DNA from: Apostichopus japonicus | Lineage: Eukaryota; Echinodermata; Holothuroidea; Aspidochirotida; Stichopodidae | Direction of reading: 5' to 3' | Assembly (NCBI RefSeq): GCF_037975245.1 | Contig: NC_092562.1 | Span: 5,439,501 to 5,503,500, forward strand | DNA: 64,000 nt | The notes under the pieces: model-generated | Database searches by the model: none | What the model was told of the DNA's origin: nothing | Seen by the model: only the letters and a program-made list of their open reading frames with translations | Shown here: positions 25,964 through 37,956 of the stretch, in pieces | Position numbering within the stretch: position 1 is the stretch's first letter | How the letters are laid out: every line of letters starts with the position of its first letter | Translations under genes and position numbers: made by a program

Positions 25964-28900
25964 GGCCGCCAAACTGGCACATGGAGACATGGGTGGTTCA
26001 TGCCCTCAGTTCCACCCCACCAGTTTGGTGAAAAACTTCAAATGTTCCCTCTTTCCTAAATTATATTAAGTGGCCTTTATGTTAATGGGAAAATACCCTT
26101 TTCCCATTCCCATAGCGAAAATTGGCCTTCTTGTTACAGACGCAGTAACTTGTATAGTTGTAAAATGAAGAAAAATGTTACTAGAAAGTGCTCTTGCGTT
26201 GAAGAACTAAAAAAATTAATTTACAATTTTCTTTTTGGTGGCATGATTTGACTTGATTTAATGATTTGTCGTATCACATAAAATGTGATTGCAAAAACTT
26301 TTTTGTTACCTGCAAGATGTTCTCCCACAACATGGAGAAATTTTTTTCTTCTTATGAAATGCATAGTCGCACATACGTAAACAATGCCATCTGCGGCTAT
26401 GTTAACGACCGTGCGTCTATATGTGACACACCATTATCGTCACATTTTTAGAGCATATGACCTAGTTAGAAGCTTATACAGGGCGATGACAGATTAAAGC
26501 ACAATCAAGGTCTCATTTTCATTCGAATACAATTCGATTAATTTACAACATGAATCGGTCAAACTTACCCATAGCTTTGTCTGAATTAGAAAATAAGCAA
26601 ATGTTCTTTACAAAATGACGATTTTTTTCTGATTTATCGATTTCCTATGTAGCGCCATCGTTTTTGTTTCCAAAGAAGGACTGGTTAGAAATGACTGGAA
26701 CAACCACTCGTTGGACTGTTCGTTTTTTGTATGTTTTTTTTCGGGAGGGGGGTGGGGTGGGGATGGGAAGCTCGTAGCATTAGATGCATTCCTGCATAAA
26801 TTGTTGGTCCCACGAAAGGTACCGTATCAATCTAGTTTTGGCAATCTCGTATAGTTTTCATTTCAGCCATCTGTCTGGTTGCTGGCTCAAGTGTTTAGTA
26901 TAAACCCGATATGAGATTCCTTTTGTATCGTACTATAAGGCATTACACTGTTTCTCACTGAAGCCTCACCAACATTAAATTATGCCGTCAAAACTTACAG
27001 TAGACAGTTTTAATGAAGCGAGGATCCTTGATGGAACGTATATTGAGCTTCAACGTTACCGTAACCAGCATAGATGTCACGGTCTTGCTCTTACGAAACT
27101 TGCATCAAAATCTATAGTGCATCCGCACGCTATTTACGTCACATCTCTGCGACACACAATGCAATAACATTTCATCAGTGTACTGAAGATTGATTTGTTC
27201 GTTCGTTTTTCTCGCTGTGGGAGGGGAAGGTGAGGCGGGGTGGGGGAGGGTTGGGGGGGCTCTCCACTGGGGCTCCATTGTTTCTACATCTCTAACACCT
27301 CTGTCCCTGGTCTGCGTAATTATTCACCTACATCAATCCGTAAGTTATTTGTAAGATATAAGAGGCAACAAACATGTTTACTAATATGACGTAGACATAC
27401 GGGGGTGGGGGGGGGGGGGCAGTGAAGAGGCTAAAACAGCAGAAAATGTAGACATTGTAACATTCTCAGAGGTAATCAAACTGACTGGTGCACGTGGTAA
27501 CCCACAAGGCAACACTAACACAATGTTAATAAGCGTATAGCAAGAACACCTGCCGATTCAACATTAACACCCGTAAGCAGATCTTATTCTTCTTCTTCGG
27601 CTTATTTGTACAGTTTTTTTTTTTTGGCTTTTTGCTTCAAGTGATTGATTTCAAAATCTGTGTTTGTAGACGTGCCTGGCTAGACCGATTCGCATCATGT
27701 AAAATATTGATGTGACGTATCAATGCGTATGCTGAATACACTCACGGCTGTTATGAATGTACAGCGAAACAGCTGCAGGAAAAAAATACGAATCGTTATT
27801 CGCGGCAAGTTATTATAAGGGAACTTTCTTCGTTTGATAAAATGTGCCACATTGTAAATACGTACATTTTTCCCCCTTTCTTTGCCCCCTATTTCTTTGA
27901 TCTTTTGATATTGGTTGGGATCCAGGCACCTTTGTTCTGTTCCCTTCATTTATCATATAATCCAAACATGTGCAATAACAATCGATTTTGATTATTTACG
28001 TGGTGAAAGGCTTAAGTTCTAAAGAGGGCAGTATGCATCAATAATTTAGGCATGTGTTCTAACGTTTGATATAACTTGTACAAGGAAACAGTGAAACAGG
28101 TGCGGGGAGAGGGTGCAAGGGGGGGGGGGGTCCTGCTTCAGAGTAATAGACAACCAGGGGCTGATCCAGGATTTGAAGGAGGGTCCCTGGTGGCAACGGT
28201 GTGGTTGAAGCCCTCACCCATGACGATGGGGGGGGGGGGGGTCTTAGTATTATCCCGAAGAAAACACACTTTTATTGTTCATTCGTAGGAATGTTTAGGA
28301 TAATTACAATAATGACAACCTATGTCTTGCTTTGTAATTTTTTGGGTTGGAAAAAAGGGGAGTGAGAGATGTGCACCCCCTCCCCCCCCCCACCCCACCG
28401 GCAGAATACTTAGATGAAATCAAGTTAGAGGTTCAGCTGCCATATTAGGTAAAGGACGCCATCAGGAGTAAGTTATATAATAGATCGGATACTGGCCTAG
28501 TTTCTACAGCAAATAGTCTCTGAGCCTTTACTTTACAATCACTTAAATGAAATTACCTAGGCTCAGTGACAACACAGAATAGAGGAATCTCTTAATTACT
28601 GTTTACAATCTATGAAAGGATTATCAAAATAGGATAAATAGTAAACAATTGAAATAAGTCCCAACGAAAACACTTACATTATGCAAGATTTAATATGAAG
28701 CCTCTGGTTTAGTATTTGTGGGATCTTAAAGGGGCAATGCTATTCCTTTCGCTAGAAAGCAACGCAGTACTACATTGTGTTCATATTCACGGAACGCCAA
28801 AAAGGCAAGTAGCTTTGCAAGGCGAAATTGCTAATAGATATCATAAAATTGGACAGGACCTCCATAGATTATGAGTGCTCATGACCTAAATTATTGTAAT

Positions 28901-29533
28901 TGTATTTAGTAGTACCAACGTATTTGAGAAAACATATGAAATCAAATATTTCGATTGAAACACTGAACAAATTCAATCATAAACATGCAATCAAACCGCC
29001 AAGAATGTAGTTTTAATGGACAAAGTTAATTAAAGTAGATTAATTAGTGGTGAGATCATTTCTTGGGCTGTTCTGTCGCGAAAATGAATAAATGACAAAT
29101 TCGTCATATTTTAGCCGTATAAAATAACACGTTGAAGATGTTTTGATAGCAACCAGCGCAGTTTGTGAGCTTGTCTTTGAGAGTTTCGTATAAACTTTGT
29201 TATACTCACGATGAAGATTTCCAACTAGTTAATTCCTGATTCAAAGACTCATCGGTTTATTGTTTTCAATGCATACATTGTTTGATCTGTTATTTATTTG
29301 TTTATCACTATCTACCAAGAAGTTCAATTTACAAACAGATTGATCGCAGTTTCAAATATTAAACTATTACAGCATTTTTTTCCCCCGTCAGCTGTTCACG
29401 TCAATACTTAAAGATAAAATCAAGTAAAACCAAGACCTTGTATGAATTTGAACAATTCTGAAATATATCTGAGATTAGTGGCGGCAAGATGTTATCACTT
29501 CCAAGACAAAAAAATAACCCATCGATGGAAATA
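25964..29533. other. 3.6 kb without a recognised gene
   Basis: G-rich tracts at 26736-26768, 27216-27260 and 27401-27419, and G runs at 28119-28130 and 28228-28241. CAGGGGCTGATCCAGG at 28155 resembles the end of a hAT-type element, but no partner end was found. An imperfect short inverted repeat (CCAAACTGG / CCAGTTTGG) lies at 25967-26035. Frames at 26982-27167 and 27695-27949 show no motif. Confidence 0.4.
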
Positions 29534-29719
29534 ATGAAATTCCAGTGTTCTTTATTCGTTTATTTGTCTGGTCTTTATCATGTATCGTGGGCGATTCATT
29601 TATCGTGTCTATTTGCTAATGCAAATATAAATGACATAAGTTATCCTTCAAACAGCCATGAGTTCGATTCATTAGCAAGGATAAAATCGGCTATAAAGTC
29701 CCGGCTGCATGCATCGTAA
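29534..29719 (+). CDS. Small open frame with a signal-peptide-like start
   Basis: From the ATG at 29534 the frame begins MKFQCSLFVYLSGLYHVSW, a short basic start followed by a hydrophobic stretch and small residues, as in a secretory signal. A polar stretch ending ARIKSAIKSRLHAS follows. The stop at 29717-29719 lies inside a possible splice donor (C|GTAAAT at 29716), so this could be a first coding exon rather than a complete 61-residue product. An in-frame ATG at 29489 lies upstream. No family is recognised. A chance frame is the main alternative. Confidence 0.15.
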   Translation: MKFQCSLFVYLSGLYHVSWAIHLSCLFANANINDISYPSNSHEFDSLARIKSAIKSRLHAS

Positions 29720-30569
29720 ATATACCCCACCGGCAACGTTTTTTTTTTTTTATGATGGATCGTTGATCCAAAAGGAAATCCTGCCAATTTTGAATTAAAT
29801 GAAACAATCGTCTTAATGGAGTAAGAGAGTTTAACCAAGCCAACACATTTTGTTCAACGAAGCTGACCAGATTTGTGTGTGTAATAACTGTGAATAATTT
29901 AAAGATTTCACCGAGCATCGTGAAACAAACATCTTATTATACTTAAGAATTATAACTGCAGTGGCCTTCTGAATAATAAAGACGTTTACCAAAAAAAACA
30001 CAGATAACTTTGATAATTCAGTGACAAAACTATCCATGCTTGCGTGAATCCACCAAATTCGAAAACGCTTTCTTGTTTCCTTTCTTATCCTTATGGGTTG
30101 ATAATCAAATCTGCCACAAAATGTCAATCAGTGTTGCATTAAATCACTGCATAATCGCAGAAGAAGAAGCGTTTTGTTATAGATATAAAAACACGCCTTA
30201 ATAATATGTAATTCTGTAATAAACTAACAACACGCAATTTTACAGTTTACGTCATTCTTTCGGTCTTCATCATTTTTTTTTTTTTTTTTTTTTGTGCTTT
30301 AAATCTGTTTTCCATCGTGTGTCCTTTTGCTGCAATTTTCTGTCGATTTGGTGCGAATTATCTAAAACATAAAAAGGAAGTCCTTGCTTGCTAGATCTTT
30401 ATGAGTGTTTTTGTTTTTTAAAGATGGTCTAATTTATGGACAGTGCATTAGATTGAATACTCAATCTAAGTAAGTATATAAGCTTTAAATCTGATAGCTT
30501 GGGATGTTGACCTTACAGGCTAATACTATAGCTTGAGTCGATTAGTTTAAATCTAATGAGATTTACCTC

Positions 30570-30573
<4 letters not shown>

Positions 30574-30650
<77 letters not shown>
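30574..30650. repeat. (TA)n microsatellite
   Basis: About 77 bp of uninterrupted AT dinucleotides. Confidence 0.95.
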
Positions 30651-30655
<5 letters not shown>

Positions 30656-31839
30656 TAATATAAATTATAAAGAAAACTAGTTGAAATTAGTGAATCAAAT
30701 ATGTGGCACAATAAAGCCATCGTCTGTCAACAACATCGTCATAGACCCACGGCCCGCTCTCTTATAAACCACCCCGCACCCAACGGGGCACCACCCTTCC
30801 GCCGAATTCATGTAAGGAAACTGATTAAAAATAGGTTTATTTTGAACCTTCTGAGACGGAAAAGCATCTTAAACGTTTCGGAACTGCGCCCCTGATATCC
30901 GACGTGATAATGTCACATCTCAGTTCAGGTGACTTGGTTAGAGCTCTGTTTTTACCTCCATGGTTAGAGTAATCCGTCGTTTTTTGATTATTTGACGTAA
31001 AATGTACTTGTAACTTCACGTAAAACCACACATTATCAATCATTTCTGATTACTTTCATATTAATCACTGCGTAAAATATTGCATAATATATTTAGGTAG
31101 CTGACATAAAGCCCACGTTGAGTACCGTACCTCACACTGCAGCATTGGTACTTGCTATCTTTTCTAACTGATCTGATTTATCGGTCTGTGCTAGACGCCG
31201 CAGTTCAGCCACTTTGAATAATGAAACTCAGTCTATGAAATACTGAGAATGTAATTGTATTAGGCTCGCTGACATATAAAGGAGCGGTGTTTATCAAAGT
31301 TAACAATTATACTAAAAGCCTTTAAAAAGTACAACATGCATTCATGTATTATTATTATTATTATTATCAGTCGCTGCTTCATATCCGTGAGATATCCACT
31401 GAGTGATTCGATGTAATGATACCCTGCACTACCGAATGCATAGAGGAAAATGCTTGGTTAATGGGCCGTACTGTCCAGGAATTGATACGATAGTAAGCTA
31501 ACCCTTAGTATTTTAAACATACCGGATCCTAGCCTATATATAATAACGGATGCTTAACCACGGTTCGCTCAAGTTCATATTTCTTTTCACGCACCGCTAT
31601 CTTTGTATATTTTTTTATCAGCTTGTCAATCCGTCCGCGGGCAATACTTGCATTTTAATCATTCCTTGTTTACTTTACCTAATCACGCTGAGATGCGCCG
31701 TGCAAGTTAATTCGTTGCCTGCGTTACGACGTGAGCCTGCCATGGACTTGTACTATAGATGCATAACTTAACAGGCTGTAATATACAATACCATCTGTAC
31801 TATCCAATAGAGGACATATCACTACGGATAGTTATTTCT

Positions 31840-31910
31840 TCTACCCCTCCCCCCTCCCCTCCCCTTCCCCACCTACCCCTCCCCTTCCCCACCTACCCCT
31901 CCCCAATCTC
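31840..31910. repeat. C-rich 20-bp tandem repeat
   Basis: CTCCCCTTCCCCACCTACCC is repeated about 2.5 times, preceded by further C/T sequence. Confidence 0.8.
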
Positions 31911-34042
31911 AGAAAGAGAGAGATAGAGAAATCCAAAACTGTGACAGCTATTCATCTCAGTTGTATTTTTGCGTTGTGCTATATGTTTGTAAAATTTCGA
32001 CCAACCTACGTAATATTTGTACAGCAGTTGTACCCTCCCTACCTCCACCAGTCCCCTTTGTTAATTTCAAATTTAACGCAACACCATATACTGTAACCCC
32101 ATTGAATCACGTTTCAAGGTAATGGTAGAAAGGTTCAAGACCAAACATTCGAAATTTTAAGCTACACAAGTCTTAAGTCAAGACTAAGAATCTTTTTTTC
32201 TTGGCCGGAAAGATCCCAACAACCTTCCAGTTTTGTGGCCCGCACTTGTTTAGTTTCCAAAGCCTCCAGTGTGGTACACTACAGACTATATTTCACCTGG
32301 TCTAAAACATGAAATTTGTCAAATTGGCAATAGCTTATCTTGTACATATATAGCAATAACCCCGCCCCAACACCCTCGGCCCCACCCCCTCTCCCTACCC
32401 CGCACCCCGTTAAGTCCAAAAGCAATTTGTGCCACAATTATTTTAACAGCGCTATCTGTTGTGAAACAAACAGTGAATCTATCGATGCATTGAATCATCA
32501 CTGCGATACCAATTAGACAAATCCCTAAGAGTGTCCTTTGTGGTCATTTATTTGTTAACAGTGTGACGTCACGGTACTTTGTAAAACACAAACAGCTACA
32601 TTAAACACATATATTAGCAGCAAATTGCCTATAATTGCACCTGACCTAAACATATAGCCTACCTTTAAACTACATTTATATAGCATCATTAAGACGATTG
32701 TTTTTAATTCCCATGTTCCATAAGTAATATTTCATTACGTTATCTTCTCGAACATTTAAATTGAATTTGACTAAATTGTACATTGAATCTACATAATACC
32801 ATAGAAGTGGTAAATGTAAAACACAAGATAAAATTTATTTATAGCATTCACATCGTATAATTATGACCAAGCATATAGAACCTACAGCTCTGTTTGTTAT
32901 CATCACGTGACATTACTTGATGATCCTGTTTAGTAATTCGTTCACCTATCCATCGACGCAGCTAAGATAACTTGAAGTGGAATACAAACACACAAACTCG
33001 TACATAGGGCTGTAAAATTAAGAAATTGACTGTTAGTATATATAGTAAACGTTTGTAAGTAACTTCGGACACTCCTGTAGTAAATACTTACTGGACCACG
33101 AAGTTGAATCCAGACACATTGTGTATCCCTACCATTGGTATTATTTTGTTGTGTTTTATTGCTATCTGCATGCACACGTACCTTACATAGCAATGGTACA
33201 GGGCTATGGCATCAAAACGACGGGGTTACTTCTTGTCAAGGAAACCATGGAACAATGAAACTGATACATCATTGGCTGGCAGAATGAGGGGTTGCGGAGG
33301 GCGGAGGGGGGGGGGGGCTGGGAGCAAGAGGAGTGGTGGGAAGGGTGCGTCACTATTCATGGTAGCGTGTCCTCACCTGTGTATGTATATACCTATGGTG
33401 TATTTGATGCTTCTTTTTGAAGTAACATGATATACTTCAGAGGGGAGTGAGGGAAGAGGGAAGGGGAGGAGAAGGGAGGGGAAGGGAAGGAAAAATCAAA
33501 ATTTAGAAGAAAAATTTTGCCCGGGAAATGCCCTCAATAACAGCCAATGGAACTACCTCATACGAAAAAAGGTCTAGCATTTTATGATTCGTAGGAACCG
33601 GTCGTAACGGTATACCGGCCACATATATAAGCTGACTATTGAGTTTACATGCTAATGTAAATATAAACATTCAATATTGTGGACACGTATACAAGGTATA
33701 AGGCCGGTCAAAATACGTTCATTTGAAATATTCTGGTATTTCAATAAAATAAATAAATCATCTGAACTGGTCCCCTGCTCCATACCATTCTTGTAAAAGT
33801 ACGTTCATGCTACGAACACGGTGACAATTAAATTGTAATTTCGTCCCGAGTGAGTTAATGTGGACGTCCTTGTTTAAAGTCAATAGGTTTCAATATTATA
33901 GAACTAAATAAACATAACGGGAACACACATATACAGATACACAGACATCCCGGTTACCTCGCGTTATTCAAAAATACATATTTCTGAAAATCTAGATCAA
34001 TAAAGAAAATAAGTTGTAAAACAAATCAGTCTGTAATAAATA

Positions 34043-34048
34043 TTTATT
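34043..34048 (-). terminator. Possible polyadenylation signal
   Basis: AATAAA on the minus strand, about 130 bases after the stop of the candidate exon at 34176-34371. In AT-rich DNA this hexamer is common by chance. Confidence 0.2.
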
Positions 34049-34175
34049 CTTTAATGAAAAGAAATGGATTTCTAGATTTTTCATTTTATATTTCAATTTC
34101 CGTCTCTTGTGTGATTCTTATTCTTATTCATTTTTTTTTTTCCTTTTGAGATCTTGATATGATTTTATCACATTT

Positions 34176-34371
34176 TTAATCCAACGCAAGGTCACATTTT
34201 CTCACATGGGAGAAACAGTTACCACACTTGACATCGTCCACGGACTTGGGCGGTACTAGACACGTTTCGAAATCTCCCAAGAGAGAAGGTTTAGAGAAAT
34301 TGGAGGTGAACACAGGAAGACCAAAATGGAAATCTTTTCTTAACTTATACTGAACCCACTCTCTCAAGTTT
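34176..34371 (-). CDS. Candidate 3'-terminal exon, unknown protein
   Basis: On the minus strand, an acceptor-like TGTCCTTCAG ends at 34372. It is followed by an open segment of about 64 codons ending TAA at 34178-34176. The product runs NLREWVQYKLRKDFHFG, then a loop with NFSKPSLLGDFETCLVPPKS and a tail with VKCGNCFSHVRKC. Composition is balanced, with no runs, mixed charged and aromatic residues and four Cys. Codons have more C/G than the surrounding DNA. A Cys-x2-Cys and a later His and Cys could be a metal site, but I do not recognise the family. If real it is the last exon of a minus-strand gene whose other exons lie at higher coordinates; none was identified there. Confidence 0.3.
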
Positions 34372-34379
34372 CTGAAGGA

Positions 34380-35865
34380 CACTAACGCTGTATTTATAAA
34401 AACGCTCTGAAATAATGGACATGAATTTCCGAGTAGAGACGTTAGGGTGTCTGCAGTGTGTGTTTATGTTTTTAAATCCTTTGAGTCATGTCCGGGGTTA
34501 AGGAGATGCTGTTGCGTCACTTGCTAAAAGAAAATAATTGAATAATATTTCGTAAAAATGAAAAAGTTCGAGTACAGGAAACTCCCTCAGTTTCATGAAT
34601 TTAAAGTTCGGTTTTATTGATTTAACTTCCGGTATTTCAAATGCTTCATGTTTGGGCCTTGCCATACGTGTAGCAGTTCTACGATCGTACAGGTTAAGCA
34701 GATCATTTTAAAGTGGAATGCTGTGCGGAAAAAGTTTGTTTTTTATCAGAATTTTGAAACGTCACTAGCTGCCCAGGTGTTTTATTGACTTAATCCCAGA
34801 AAGCATTCAAAGTTGCATTTGTTTTGCCTGGCTAAGATTTGACTACACTTAAGGCACGCCCCCTTCTGCCAGCTGTCCCATCGACTCCGGTGATTGGTGG
34901 ATTCTTATGTTGGCGTATCGATGCGTCGTGCGGCATCTGATTAAAGTGTTTTCGGTTACACATAGCATACATCTCATACGAACAACGTATATTTGCAAGA
35001 AGTATGATCTTTAGGGCTTTGATTTAATGAGAAGTACTTTTAGTCAATTGCTAAATATTATGCCCCCACCCCTCCCTTCCCTATTAACTTATCCATACTG
35101 TACCATTTTTTAAAACTTTTCTTCACCTCTGTTCCCTTCTTAAACTTTCTTGCAGTTCATTTTTCGGCTACATTATCTATATGGTTCACACGCTGTTATT
35201 ACCGTAATCTAAATTTTTATTTATTTTAACACGGAACTGTGAGAGCAATTTCAAATCATCTTAAAAATAAATGTTGGCTCAAACCGGAAGTAGAAACACC
35301 ATTTAAACTTATTACTCGGCGGATGCAAAGAAGACATATTAGTTTCACTTTGGTTTTCCGTTACGGCAGTCAGAAACCACCGGCAAAGTATATGCTATAA
35401 GTCTTGCGGTTGGTTAATGCTGATATGCACGATATCGTTAAAATCCACCTGCCTGAGCTTCCTTATGTTATAATAATAATATATCCCTAATTTACCGGTC
35501 ATGGGATCCTCTCAGTCAAGTTAGAAATGTCGATTTGCCCGGTACAAGAACCGAACGTTAGAAACATTTCGGAAACAATCCAACAAGTTACATGCATGTA
35601 TTGGCTAGTCTAGGAGAGTAACAAAGTCCAGTCAATTCTTATACACAAAGTAACCTAATTACACCGGTTATGATATATATAGATTTAAAATCAGCTTTTC
35701 AGTTTTACCCTATTGTTATTACACTGATACCGCCCAATTTATTTTAATACAACAGTAAGCTACTAAGGTAGATTTCGTGTAAGGATTTCAATAATCTTGT
35801 TGTAACACTTTCGTTTAAAAAAAAAAACACGATACATCTTCTTTACCTGCGTAGTCTGCTGCTTT
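34380..35865. other. No gene seen
   Basis: If the candidate terminal exon is real, this is intron or upstream exon territory of that gene. No open segment with a clear protein signature was found. Confidence 0.35.
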
Positions 35866-36145
35866 AAAGTCTGATACATATAATTATCTAAGCGGAAGTG
35901 ACGTAAGTAATAACTCGTTGCGACCATAAGGTCACTAGCTTGTATACCGACAAACTTGTAACTATAGATCGTACTTCTTCACCGGGACCCCGCAATTACT
36001 ATAGTTACAAGTTTGTCGGTATACAAGCTAGTGACCTTATGGTCGCAACGAGTTATTACTTACGTCACTTCCGCTTAGATAATTATATGTATCAGACTTT
36101 GATCTATATATAGATCGTACTTCTTCACCGGGACCCCGCAATTAC
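35866..36145. repeat. Perfect 102-bp inverted repeat with re-copied loop
   Basis: The left arm 35866-35967 and right arm 35999-36100 are exact reverse complements over all 102 bases. The 31-bp spacer 35968-35998, with its flanks, recurs in direct orientation right after the right arm: 35963-35999 equals 36109-36145 over 37 bases (contains CTTCTTCACCGGGACCCC). The order is arm, loop, inverted arm, short joint, loop copy. There are no terminal motifs of a known transposon. It looks like a template-switch or foldback duplication, and a transcript would form a long hairpin. Confidence 0.97.
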
Positions 36146-36442
36146 AGAAAATAATGAAAAATGTGTGCTAATGGCATCATTAAGACGTCGGGGAATAACA
36201 AAGAAGAAAACAGTCAGCAGTGTTTTACACAGAAGGCTGTACTAGTATACTTTGAATCAACCTTTTATACGAATTCGAATCAAAGTTATGAGACTCGGTT
36301 TTCTGTTATTTTGGCAGGCAGTACCAGTACTTCTTTGAGCACATTTCCTTGGTTGGGTTTTAGTATGACGTGACTGCAATCATATCGTGTAACATTCACA
36401 CGTTTGTGACTGAACAGCTCTTCAATTTAACGTAGAGTGTAC

Positions 36443-36477
<35 letters not shown>

Positions 36478-37447
36478 CTATAGAGTACACAATTTAAGAT
36501 TACAATTATTTTGAGTGCTCATAATTAGCGAGGCGTGAACCGTTTAGTCCAATACAGAAGATGTTTTGTCCCTCAAATTTAACATAACACCAGTTGATGC
36601 AATAACAGTAACCAGTTGATACAATGCTAATACCACTCTATATCAATTTATACATTTTCATACTTTATACTTATCATATATTATCATACTTATATACATT
36701 ATACATTATCATACTATATGCCACTCTTTATACTGTCATCGATATAAAAAGGTACATTTTATGAAAACCAGTCAACTGATTGGTTGTACTAAACACCACA
36801 TTAGTATATTGTTGTGTAGCAAATTTTAAAGCCAATTACAGCTGTAATAAGTGTGAGAAAACGGATCGTAAACGGGCTATAAGAATAAACTTAATTGAGG
36901 TAAATACTTAATGGTCTAATGACTTATTTTATTGGGATTTGTCTAACAAGAGCAACCATGCAGAATTTTTTTCCCTGGATGAGTAAACATCTGTGTATGG
37001 ACGGCAACTATTTCGAGAATAACATAAATAAATTATAGGCGAAGGGCATATAGATATAACAAAGGGGTCGAATCACTGTATACAGTTCAAAGCATGCATT
37101 TGCAATCCATTTCAGTCCATTACAATTGACCGAGCTACGTCAGAATTGGTCAAAAACCTCAAGGTTTACAAATTAAAATTAATATAATAAATCACATATT
37201 TTACACATTTTCTGCATTGTACTAATTCGCAAACCTGGAACATCCAAAAAGTTGTTTCCCACATACTGGCTGATTATTTACTTCATAATTAGAACCGGTA
37301 TATAAGCTACTATAGTATAGTCTCATATTACCATAAAGAATGGTTTTGTGATAATATTCTGTAATTCATATATATATACATATGATATATATATGTATAT
37401 GATATTTTACTCTATGGAGGATGACAAGCTACTTATCCAAGACTGTA
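36146..37447. other. No gene seen
   Basis: Contains (TA)n at 36448-36474 and a degenerate run of TATCATACTT words at 36655-36715. Otherwise AT-rich. Confidence 0.45.
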
Positions 37448-37956
37448 AATGATCAACATTTATTGAGCGTGTCCACAATGATCAACATTTATTGAGCGTG
37501 TCCACAACGATCAACATTTATTGAGAGTATCCACAATGATCAACATTTATTGAGAGTATCCACAATGATCAACATTTATTGAGAGTGTCCACAATGATCA
37601 ACATTTACAGAGAGTGTCCAAAATGATCAACATTAATTGAGAGTGTCCACAACGATCAATATTTATTGAGAGTATCCACAATGATCAACATTTATTGAGA
37701 GTATCCACAATGATCAACATTTATTGAGAGTGTCCAAAGTGATCAACATTTATTGAGAGTGTCCACAATGATCAACAGTCATTGAGAGTGTCCACAATGA
37801 TCAACATTTATTGAGAGTATCCACAATGATCAACATTTATTGAGAGTGTCCACAATGATCAACATTTACAGAGAGTGTCCAAAATGATCAACATTTATTG
37901 AGAGTGTCCAAAGTGATCAACATTTATTGAGAGTGTCCAAAATGATCAACATTTAC
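37448..37956. repeat. 29-bp satellite array, 17.5 copies
   Basis: The unit starts AATGATCAACATTTATTGAG and ends with AGTGTCCAC. All units keep the 29-bp length. Variants fall in ordered groups: units 4-6 (ATCCAC, GTCCAC, then ACAGAG/CCAA) recur as units 13-15, and units 10-11 as 16-17, so blocks of several units were duplicated together. Confidence 0.97.

Larger units (their letters stand above)
29720..34042. other. 4.3 kb without a recognised gene
   Basis: Contains a T run of about 23 near 30270-30294, (TA)n at 30574-30650, (ATT)n at 31347-31367, a C-rich minisatellite at 31840-31910, TGACGTCA at 32564-32571, a 12-G run at 33306-33317 and a purine tract at 33440-33495. No convincing exon. 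Confidence 0.4.

Noticed and set aside
28155-28390. CAGGGGCTGATCCAGG as the start of a hAT-type element
   Set aside because: The start is suggestive, but no matching right end or 8-bp duplication could be found.
37448-37956. Regular 29-bp repeats as a possible CRISPR array
   Set aside because: Units are contiguous with no unique spacers, and the genome context is animal.
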